Assembly: GCA_023442635.1 (NCBI GenBank)
Contig: JAEZYR010000001.1
Span: 1 to 7,750, forward strand
Reading direction: 5' to 3'
Source: Bacillota bacterium
GTDB lineage: Bacteria; Bacillota; Clostridia; Saccharofermentanales; Fastidiosipilaceae
Length of the DNA: 7,750 nucleotides
Part shown: positions 1 to 4,978 of the stretch, one piece after another
Layout of the letters: every line of letters starts with the position of its first letter
Numbering within the stretch: position 1 is the first letter of the stretch
Notes under the pieces: model-generated
Database searches by the model: none
What the model was told of the DNA's origin: nothing
The model's input: the letters and a program-made list of their open reading frames with translations, nothing else
Program-made: the position numbers and the translations under genes

Positions 1-10
1 TCCTATACCT

Positions 11-41
11 AGCTTGAATATAGGCTGAAGCTTCGTTTTTT
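11..41 (+). terminator. Possible weak intrinsic terminator of an upstream gene
   Basis: AGCTT (11-15) can pair with AAGCT (28-32), and six T residues follow at 36-41. An alternative pairing in the same place is CCTATA (2-7) with TATAGG (19-24). The stem is short and AT-rich, so this is only a candidate for the end of a transcript entering from the left. Confidence 0.2.
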
Positions 42-68
42 ACAATGCAGAAGTTAACAAGTGATAAA
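39..68 (+). promoter_or_regulatory. Candidate promoter, far upstream of the alpha-galactosidase gene
   Basis: TTTACA (39-44) matches five of six bases of a -35 element, and GATAAA (63-68) matches four of six of a -10 element, with an 18-nt spacer. If used, it would give a leader of about 350 nt. It overlaps the T-run of the weak terminator candidate. AT-rich DNA gives such matches by chance, so confidence is low. Confidence 0.2.
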
Positions 69-181
69 AAAATGTATAGATCGACGAAAAAGAGAGGCGG
101 CGATTGTGCGTTTTAGCAGAGGGAAAAGGCTTTGCAGAAAAAGCGAGCAGGCAATAGATAAAAACAAGCGAATTCTAGTTG

Positions 182-263
182 AGCACAGCTGAAGTCTGGG
201 CGCTCAGCTGCTATAGGTGGGGTGTTTTAGGTCGAAATGAGCAGCAGTAGACAGCTATTTTTT
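182..263 (+). promoter_or_regulatory. Attenuator-like pair of mutually exclusive hairpins
   Basis: One hairpin pairs AGC-AGCTGA (182-184 and 187-192, with a 2-nt bulge) with TCAGCTGCT (204-212). A competing one pairs AGCTGCTA (206-213) with TAG-CAGCT (248-256, A251 bulged) and is followed by six T residues at 258-263. The two share bases 206-212, so they cannot form together, which is the logic of a transcription attenuator. The second hairpin has a 34-nt loop, and no ligand-binding or protein-binding motif is recognised. The arrangement may be fortuitous. Confidence 0.2.
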
Positions 264-415
264 CCGAAGAGAGATCTGAGCAGTAAAGCGTCGAAGCTTT
301 AGGCAGATGTTGGGCTTGGGATTTTTAGAATAAGGAAGGAAAGAAGAGCTAGCAGCTAGAGCGACGAAGCCTCGCAAGCGTTCAGGCCAAAGCTTAGCTC
401 AGCCAAAGGCAAAAG

Positions 416-421
416 AAGGAG
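416..421 (+). promoter_or_regulatory. Ribosome binding site of the alpha-galactosidase gene
   Basis: AAGGAG lies 8 nt before the ATG at 430. It fixes this start, which also places the family's N-terminal PPMGWNSWN motif directly at the protein's beginning. Confidence 0.85.
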
Positions 422-429
422 CAAAGACA

Positions 430-1554
430 ATGATTCAAGCAACCCCACCCATGGGCTGGAACTCTTGGAATACTTTTGGCTCGGATATTTCAGAGCAACT
501 TATTCTTGAGATGGCCGAATGCATGGTCAAAGATGGCTATCTGGCAGCTGGCTATAACTACCTTGTTATAGATGATTGCTGGAGCTTGCGCGAACGCGAT
601 GCTGAGGGACGACTTGTGCCCGATCCAGCCAAATTCCCTAACGGCATGAAGGCTTTGGCTGACCGCATTCACGCCTATGGCTTGAAGTTTGGCATGTATT
701 CTTGTGCAGGCCACCGCACATGTGCCGATTACCCTGGCAGTTATGGGCATGAATTTTTGGATGCCGAAACATTTGCGAGCTGGGGCGTCGATTTTCTTAA
801 GTACGACTATTGCTATAAGCCTAGCGAAGCGACAGGTGAGATGCTCTATCGCCGCATGGGTATGGCGTTGCGGGCTTCAGGACGCGACATTCTATTCTCG
901 GCTTGCAACTGGGGACATGACGAAAGTTGGCGCTGGATGCGTTCGGCAGGCGCACATATGTATCGTTCGACAGGGGATATTTTTGATCGCTATAACTCCT
1001 TTATAGAGATCGCGCGCAGTCAGGAGGATAAGCTCGGCTACAGCGGGCACAACTGCTTCAATGACCTCGACATGCTCATCGTCGGCATGTTCGGCCAAGG
1101 CAATGTGGCTCAGGGCGGTTGTCGAGCCGAAGAATATCGCAGCCACTTTGCGCTGTGGTGCTTGTTTGGTACGCCCCTGATGATCGGAGCGGACCTGCGT
1201 CGACTGGATGCGGATATGGCCGCCTTGCTCAAAAATCCGCGTCTTCTAGCGATTAACCAGGATCCCGAAACCAGACCCCCTTATCTTGTCGGCGAAGTGG
1301 GAGGGCCAGTCTATTGTCGCCACCTTGCTGATGGGCGCTACGCTTTGGGCTTTTTCAATCTGGCGGATGAGAAGCGCGGCGTGCATCTGTTGCTTACGGA
1401 TGCAGGTCTGCCAGCAGGCGGTGACTATGGATTCCGCATGACAGACTGTTTCTCAGGCGAAGTCGGCGAGGCGGTCTTTGACCATGTGGGCGTTGAATTA
1501 GAAGCACATGATTGCCGCCTCTATCTAGCTGAACTGGTGAAAAAAGACAGCTGA
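430..1554 (+). CDS. Alpha-galactosidase, glycoside hydrolase family 27
   Basis: This enzyme hydrolyses terminal alpha-linked galactose from oligosaccharides such as melibiose or raffinose, with retention of configuration. The 374-residue protein has the family's clan-D TIM-barrel hallmarks: PPMGWNSWNTFG (6-17), the LVIDDCW strand (45-51), KYDYC with the expected nucleophile D126, and RSTGDI with R179 and the likely acid/base D183. NDLDMLIVG (211-219), GTPLMIGADLR (247-257) and AINQDP (274-279) close the barrel; about residues 285-370 form the usual C-terminal beta domain. There is no signal peptide or carbohydrate-binding module, so it should act in the cytoplasm on imported sugars. Length is normal for the catalytic core. 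The next gene follows after 99 nt without a terminator, suggesting an operon. Some GH27 members are alpha-N-acetylgalactosaminidases or isomalto-dextranases, so the exact substrate is inferred. No transporter gene is visible. Confidence 0.93.
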   Translation: MIQATPPMGWNSWNTFGSDISEQLILEMAECMVKDGYLAAGYNYLVIDDCWSLRERDAEGRLVPDPAKFPNGMKALADRIHAYGLKFGMYSCAGHRTCADYPGSYGHEFLDAETFASWGVDFLKYDYCYKPSEATGEMLYRRMGMALRASGRDILFSACNWGHDESWRWMRSAGAHMYRSTGDIFDRYNSFIEIARSQEDKLGYSGHNCFNDLDMLIVGMFGQGNVAQGGCRAEEYRSHFALWCLFGTPLMIGADLRRLDADMAALLKNPRLLAINQDPETRPPYLVGEVGGPVYCRHLADGRYALGFFNLADEKRGVHLLLTDAGLPAGGDYGFRMTDCFSGEVGEAVFDHVGVELEAHDCRLYLAELVKKDS

Positions 1555-1614
1555 TTGAGATGCGCTCGTACCAGCTTGAGATTCGTGTTAGACTGACGAG
1601 ACCTGAAAGGTAGA

Positions 1615-1645
1615 AGGCCTCTGAAATTGGAGGCCTCCAAGGAGG
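1615..1645 (+). promoter_or_regulatory. Intercistronic hairpin next to a strong ribosome binding site
   Basis: AGGCCTC (1615-1621) pairs perfectly with GAGGCCT (1630-1636) around an 8-nt loop. Two bases after CCTCC (1634-1638) comes the Shine-Dalgarno AAGGAGG (1639-1645), 8 nt before the ATG at 1654. CCTCC is also complementary to the GGAGG core of that site, so an alternative fold could mask it. The ribosome site decides the start of the isomerase gene. The hairpin has no T-run, so it is not a terminator; it may stabilise the downstream mRNA or tune translation. Confidence 0.5.
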
Positions 1646-1653
1646 TTTAACCC

Positions 1654-2535
1654 ATGAGATTAGGCATCAGTAGCTATTGCTTGGCTCAGCACCTGCACTC
1701 TGGCGAAATGACTTTGCTGGACGTGCTGGATTGGTGTGCAGAGCAGGGCTTGGCCACGATTGAATTTGCCCCTATTGGCTACAGCTTTGAGGATAATGAC
1801 GAGCTGCTTGAGGCGGTCATTGCCCGCTGCAAAGAACATCAGCTCGAAGTTGTCTGCTATTCCATTGCAGCTGACTTCATGTCGGATGATCCAGCTGAGC
1901 GCGCCAAGGAACTCGAGCGGGTCAAAGGTCAGATCGACTTGGCTGCCCGTTTAGGCGCGACCTGCATGCGCCACGATATCGTTTCTTGGGCGGCCGATCC
2001 AGATGTAACCTCGGCCAAAAACTTTGATCGCTTGCTGCCACGATTGGTGGAGGCCTGTCGCCAGACGGCTAGCTATGCCGCCGAAAAGGGTGTCACGATC
2101 CTCGTTGAGAACCACGGCCAAATCATGAATGGCCACGAGCGTCTGATTCGCTTGGCAGAGGCCGTCGACCACGAGAATTTTGGTCTGTTGACGGACTTGG
2201 GCAACCTCTGGTGCGTCGATGACGATCCTGTCGCTGGTGTGCCCCGCATGCTCAAATACACCAAACACCTTCACTGCAAGGACTTTTATCAGCGGCCACA
2301 GTCCGAAGTGGCACCTGGTGAGCACGGTTGGTTCAAGTCGAGGGCAGGTTATTGGCTGAGAGGCGCTATTTTTAACGAGGGTGACCTCAATGTCCGCCAG
2401 GTTCTCAAGAGCGTTCGCGAGGCTGGCTACGATGGCAGCATTTCGCTGGAGTTCGAGGGTCTCGAAGAGTGCCGCATGGCTTCGGCTGACAGCCTGAAGA
2501 ACATTCAGCGCTTGTGGGACGAAGTGGGTGCTTGA
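1654..2535 (+). CDS. Sugar phosphate isomerase/epimerase-family TIM-barrel protein
   Basis: This 293-residue protein belongs to the xylose isomerase-like (AP endonuclease 2) TIM-barrel superfamily, whose members isomerise, epimerise or otherwise transform sugars and inositols with a divalent metal. The sequence shows the N-terminal strand MRLGISSYCL, IEFAPIG (36-42) on the second strand, and the expected metal ligands: E152 in VENHG, D181 in LTDLGN, H207 in HLHCKD and E266 in SLEFEG. There is no signal peptide, so it should be cytoplasmic. It has a strong AAGGAGG site 8 nt upstream and follows the GH27 gene by 99 nt, so the two are probably co-transcribed and it may process a sugar released by that hydrolase. 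The family is functionally broad (ketose epimerases, IolE/IolI-like enzymes, deglycosidase subunits), so the substrate cannot be read from the sequence. Confidence 0.85.
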   Translation: MRLGISSYCLAQHLHSGEMTLLDVLDWCAEQGLATIEFAPIGYSFEDNDELLEAVIARCKEHQLEVVCYSIAADFMSDDPAERAKELERVKGQIDLAARLGATCMRHDIVSWAADPDVTSAKNFDRLLPRLVEACRQTASYAAEKGVTILVENHGQIMNGHERLIRLAEAVDHENFGLLTDLGNLWCVDDDPVAGVPRMLKYTKHLHCKDFYQRPQSEVAPGEHGWFKSRAGYWLRGAIFNEGDLNVRQVLKSVREAGYDGSISLEFEGLEECRMASADSLKNIQRLWDEVGA

Positions 2536-2572
2536 TAGCAGGTCTTGGGGTTCAAAGTCCTAGATGATAAAC

Positions 2573-2609
2573 CAGGCAGAGGTAGGATTCTTCCTTTGCC
2601 TGTTTTTTT
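2573..2609 (+). terminator. Intrinsic terminator after the sugar operon
   Basis: CAGGCAGAGG (2573-2582) pairs with CCTTTGCCTG (2593-2602) over 10 bp with one G-U wobble and a 10-nt loop, directly followed by seven T residues (2603-2609). It lies 37 nt after the isomerase stop and should end the GH27-isomerase transcript. Confidence 0.85.
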
Positions 2610-2644
2610 GCTCTGCCTCTGCTATCTTGCGCTTCCTAGCGGCG

Positions 2645-2713
2645 TGAGAGCTCAGGTCTCGACAACATAGGAGATCAGATCTTTACAACATGAGAGCTCA
2701 GCCCTTTACAACA
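2645..2713. repeat. Three contiguous imperfect 23-bp direct repeats
   Basis: The units are 2645-2667, 2668-2690 and 2691-2713, with no spacer between them. Each runs from a T-purine-purine-GAG start through TCAG to a constant ACAACA end. Units 1 and 3 agree at 19 of 23 positions and units 2 and 3 at 18 of 23. Units 1 and 3 carry the palindrome GAGCTC; unit 2 carries AGATCT. They sit between the sugar operon terminator and the catalase promoter region. They could be a binding array for a regulator or simply a short tandem duplication. The absence of spacers rules out a CRISPR array. Confidence 0.75.
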
Positions 2714-2721
2714 TAATAGGT

Positions 2722-2752
2722 TTGTATAAACGGCCAGCAAAGCAGATATAAA
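2722..2752 (+). promoter_or_regulatory. Candidate catalase promoter
   Basis: TATAAA (2747-2752) is a five-of-six -10 match. The best upstream element is a poor TTGTAT (2722-2727) at a long 19-nt spacing. Its position just before the PerR-like dyad would let a repressor cover the start site. The transcript leader would be about 180 nt. The -35 is weak, so the assignment is tentative. Confidence 0.3.
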
Positions 2753-2767
2753 CGATAATTGTTATTA
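2753..2767. promoter_or_regulatory. PerR/Fur-like operator dyad upstream of catalase
   Basis: CGATAAT-T-GTTATTA has the 7-1-7 architecture of a PerR box (consensus TTATAAT-N-ATTATAA) and agrees with it at 10 of 14 arm positions. The inner ATAA/TTAT arms are perfect inverted repeats. PerR, a Fur-family metal-dependent peroxide sensor, represses catalase genes in many Bacillota, and this dyad lies about 170 nt before the catalase start, immediately after a -10-like TATAAA. The regulator gene itself is not in the window. A Fur or Zur site, or a chance match in AT-rich DNA, remains possible. Confidence 0.45.
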
Positions 2768-2833
2768 GTCTGTTATTTAATACATGGAAGCCTTGGCCTT
2801 CATATGCGCAAATCTATCGTCGCTTTGAGCGAA

Positions 2834-2876
2834 AAGTGTTAGGATAAGCAAGAATCTACACTTGCGTAGATGATTT
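2834..2876 (+). promoter_or_regulatory. Overlapping alternative hairpins in the catalase leader
   Basis: Three short stems compete here: AAGTGT (2834-2839) with ACACTT (2858-2863), GCAAG (2848-2852) with CTTGC (2861-2865), and ATCTAC (2854-2859) with GTAGAT (2866-2871). The last is followed by GATTTTT (2872-2878), giving a weak terminator-like element. They share bases and cannot coexist. This may be a small leader switch; the stems are only 5-6 bp, so chance is a real alternative. Confidence 0.25.
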
Positions 2877-2926
2877 TTATATTCAGTCGCAGATCACCTT
2901 TTGAGGGTGGCTGCTTAAAAGAGAAG

Positions 2927-2932
2927 AAAGGA
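2927..2932 (+). promoter_or_regulatory. Ribosome binding site of the catalase gene
   Basis: AAAGGA lies 6 nt before the ATG at 2939 and decides that start over the in-frame ATG at 2870, which has no such site and lies within a hairpin arm. Confidence 0.8.
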
Positions 2933-2938
2933 AATTTC

Positions 2939-4636
2939 ATGGCAAACGACAAAGACAAGATGAAAGCCAAAGAGATGGCGCCCGAGCTGTCCAGCCGCAA
3001 CAACCGCGTAGGTGGCCAAGACGGCAAGATGACAACCGTCGCTGGCGCCCCAGTGGCCAACAATCAGGACTCCGTGACAGTAGGTCCTCGTGGCCCCATG
3101 CTGCTGCAGGATGTTTGGTTCCTCGAAAAGATGGCTCATTTCGACCGTGAGGTTATCCCCGAGCGCCGCATGCACGCTAAGGGTTCTGGTGCTTTTGGTA
3201 CGTTCACGGTCACGCACGACATCACGAAGTACACCAAAGCTGCTATTTTCTCCGAAGTCGGCAAGAAAACCGAAATGTTCGCCCGCTTCTCAACCGTAGC
3301 TGGTGAGCGTGGTGCAGCTGATGCAGAGCGCGACATCCGCGGCTTCGCCCTGAAGTTCTACACCGAAGAGGGTAACTGGGACATCGTCGGCAACAACACG
3401 CCTGTCTTCTTTTTCCGCGACCCTCTCAAGTTCATTGACCTGAACCATGCCGTCAAGCGCGACCCACGCACGAACATGCGCAGCCCCAACACCAACTGGG
3501 ACTTCTGGTCCTCCTTGCCTGAGGCCCTCCTCCAAGTGACGATCATCATGGGCGACCGTGGTCTGCCGAGCAGCTACCGCCACATGCACGGCTTTAGCTC
3601 CCATGCTTACAGCCTGATCAACGAGAAGAATGAGCGCGTCTGGGTCAAGTTCCACTTCCGCTCCCAGCAGGGCATTCAGAACCTGACGGATCAACAGGCT
3701 GCTAAGCTCGTTGGTGACGATCGCGAGAGCCATCAGCGCGACCTTTATGAGGCCATCGAGAAGGGCGATTTCCCCAAGTGGGAGATGTTCATTCAGGTCA
3801 TGACCGAGGAGCAGGCTGACGCCTACAAAAACAATCCTTTCGACTTGACCAAAATGTGGCCCAAGAAGGACTTCCCTCTGATGCCCGTGGGTTATTTTGA
3901 GCTGAACCGCAACCCTGCTAACTACTTCGCAGAGGTCGAACAGGCCGCCTTTACGCCTGCCAACGTGGTGCCTGGTGTTTCTTTCTCGCCTGACCGCATG
4001 CTGCAGGGTCGTCTCTTTGCCTATGGTGACGCCCAGCGCTACCGCCTCGGTGTCAACCACCATCAGATCCCAGTTAACAGCCCCAAAGGCGTGGCGCCAG
4101 AGCAGTACCACCCCTACCATCGCGATGGGCAAATGCGTGTTGATGGCAATTTGGGCAGCGAATTGCACTATGAGCCAAACAGCTACGGCAATTGGCGCGA
4201 CCGTCAGACCAGCCAGGATCCTGAGTTGGCCGCCAAGCAAGCCATCATGCGCTATGACTACCGCGCGGATGATCACGACTACTTCACCCAGCCTGGCCAG
4301 CTCTTCCGCGCCATGACGCCAGATCAGCAGCAGGTGCTCTTTGAGAATACCGCTCGTTGCATGGGCGACTCGACTCTGCAGATCAAGCACCGTCACATCG
4401 CTCACTGCTACATGGCTGATCCTGCTTACGGTGAGGGCGTCGCTAAAGCTCTGGGCATCGAGATCAAGGATGTCGACCTCAATGTGGGCGCTTTGGATTC
4501 ACAGGAGGCCAACGAGGAGTTCAACCGCCGTCATCCAGAGTTGGATATCCCCACGCAGCCTGTAGACTCAGGCCGTGAGATTGATACCAACGGCCCAGAC
4601 TACATCGATTGGGAGAAGGATCCCTGGTTGCTTTGA
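2939..4636 (+). CDS. katA: Haem catalase (monofunctional, small-subunit type)
   Basis: This catalase dismutates hydrogen peroxide to water and oxygen in the cytoplasm as a haem protein. The 565-residue product shows the full core: the active-site signature [15 protein letters not shown] with catalytic H79, ARFSTV (115-120), the distal asparagine in VGNNTP (N152/N153), [10 protein letters not shown] (216-225), and the proximal haem motif [14 protein letters not shown] with axial Y362. It is longer than the usual 480-500 residues, through a Lys/Asp-rich N-terminal lead of about 30 residues and an acidic C-terminal tail (about 507-565) ending DPWLL. It lacks the flavodoxin-like domain of large-subunit catalases. 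It is a single-gene unit flanked by terminators, with a PerR-like dyad upstream, so peroxide induction is likely. An upstream in-frame ATG would add 23 residues but is poorly supported. Confidence 0.97.
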   Translation: MANDKDKMKAKEMAPELSSRNNRVGGQDGKMTTVAGAPVANNQDSVTVGPRGPMLLQDVWFLEKMAHFDREVIPERRMHAKGSGAFGTFTVTHDITKYTKAAIFSEVGKKTEMFARFSTVAGERGAADAERDIRGFALKFYTEEGNWDIVGNNTPVFFFRDPLKFIDLNHAVKRDPRTNMRSPNTNWDFWSSLPEALLQVTIIMGDRGLPSSYRHMHGFSSHAYSLINEKNERVWVKFHFRSQQGIQNLTDQQAAKLVGDDRESHQRDLYEAIEKGDFPKWEMFIQVMTEEQADAYKNNPFDLTKMWPKKDFPLMPVGYFELNRNPANYFAEVEQAAFTPANVVPGVSFSPDRMLQGRLFAYGDAQRYRLGVNHHQIPVNSPKGVAPEQYHPYHRDGQMRVDGNLGSELHYEPNSYGNWRDRQTSQDPELAAKQAIMRYDYRADDHDYFTQPGQLFRAMTPDQQQVLFENTARCMGDSTLQIKHRHIAHCYMADPAYGEGVAKALGIEIKDVDLNVGALDSQEANEEFNRRHPELDIPTQPVDSGREIDTNGPDYIDWEKDPWLL

Positions 4637-4702
4637 TCTAGCCACTAGCGCTTAGATCTGGAATCTCAGCAAAAGTCATGCGATTGACCAGATGTACAAG
4701 TT

Positions 4703-4734
4703 AAAAGACCGCCTTTCGGGGCGGTCTTTTCTTT
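4703..4734 (+). terminator. Strong intrinsic terminator after catalase
   Basis: AAAAGACCGCC (4703-4713) and GGCGGTCTTTT (4720-4730) form a perfect 11-bp stem around a 6-nt loop TTTCGG, with further T residues at 4732-4734. The symmetric A- and T-tracts mean it could also stop transcription on the other strand. It lies 66 nt after the catalase stop. Confidence 0.92.
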
Positions 4735-4768
4735 GCCGTTTTGCTCTCGATACTGTGTTGGAAAAACG

Positions 4769-4798
4769 ATCTTAAAATGAAAAATTAATGTTTAAGAT
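4769..4798. promoter_or_regulatory. 8-bp inverted repeat, possible operator
   Basis: ATCTTAAA (4769-4776) and TTTAAGAT (4791-4798) are perfect inverted copies separated by 14 nt. The half-site centres are 22 bp apart, about two helical turns, which suits a dimeric DNA-binding protein. It lies about 180 nt before the surface-protein start. No regulator family is recognised. Confidence 0.35.
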
Positions 4799-4840
4799 GT
4801 AGAAAATGACCAAAATAAGTGGGGTTGGTAGGCTTAATTA

Positions 4841-4870
4841 TTGACTATAGAAGAAAAACTATGCTAAAAG
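4841..4870 (+). promoter_or_regulatory. Candidate promoter of the surface-protein gene
   Basis: TTGACT (4841-4846) matches five of six -35 bases, and TAAAAG (4865-4870) matches four of six -10 bases at an 18-nt spacing. TATAAA at 4880-4885 is a better -10 but has no -35 at the right distance. Confidence 0.35.
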
Positions 4871-4978
4871 CGTAGAGCCTATAAAAGCATCCCTATACAA
4901 AGGCCTTCTTGCCTTCGGAGAAGATTGACGTTCTCATCCAACGGCACAAGGCGCAAGAAAAGTAGAAAGCGTGACACA

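Larger units (their letters stand above)
1..429 (+). other. Long non-coding leader/upstream region of the alpha-galactosidase gene
   Basis: No convincing gene is seen in this 429-base stretch; the only + strand ORF checked (45-116, 23 codons) has no ribosome binding site. The stretch is purine-rich and contains several short inverted repeats: GCTTT/AAAGC (129-133 with 140-144), AGC-AGCTGA/TCAGCTGCT (182-192 with 204-212), TAAAGC/GCTTTA (284-289 with 296-301) and GAGCTA/TAGCTC (346-351 with 395-400). A lone -10-like TAGAAT lies at 326-331 without a matching -35. I recognise no known riboswitch class or T-box. It probably holds the promoter and a structured 5' leader for the sugar genes, but that is inference. 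Confidence 0.5.
4735..4978 (+). other. AT-rich upstream region of the surface-protein gene
   Basis: No gene is seen here. The stretch contains an 8-bp dyad (4769-4798), a possible promoter (4841-4870), and several short hairpins: CTATGC/GCGTAG (4859-4864 with 4870-4875, one G-U pair) flanked by TAGGCT/AGCCTA (4829-4834 with 4876-4881), AAGGC/GCCTT (4900-4904 with 4911-4915) and GAGAA/TTCTC (4918-4922 with 4931-4935). Their number suggests a structured leader of about 100 nt, but each stem is short. Confidence 0.4.

Noticed and set aside
45..116. 23-codon ORF in the leader
   Set aside because: It has no ribosome binding site and no recognisable features.
214..226. T-box-like AGGTGGGG in the GH27 leader
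   Set aside because: The conserved T-box antiterminator core (GGTGG followed by ACCGCG-type bases) is not completed, and the downstream gene is not an aminoacylation or amino-acid gene.
2645..2713. Repeat cluster as a CRISPR array
   Set aside because: The 23-bp units are directly contiguous without spacers, and no cas gene is in the window.
2870..2938. Upstream in-frame ATG adding 23 residues to catalase
   Set aside because: It has no ribosome site, begins inside a hairpin arm, and the added residues do not resemble a catalase N-terminus. ATG 2939 has a good AAAGGA.
3290..4405. 371-codon open frame on the - strand inside catalase
   Set aside because: It lies antisense to an unmistakable catalase, its product shows no recognisable family motif, and no terminator or promoter supports it. 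Codon bias of the sense gene explains the open antisense frame.
4635..4658. GATCTA/TAGATC inverted repeat at the catalase stop
   Set aside because: The stem is only 6 bp, there is no T-run, and a much stronger terminator follows at 4703-4734.
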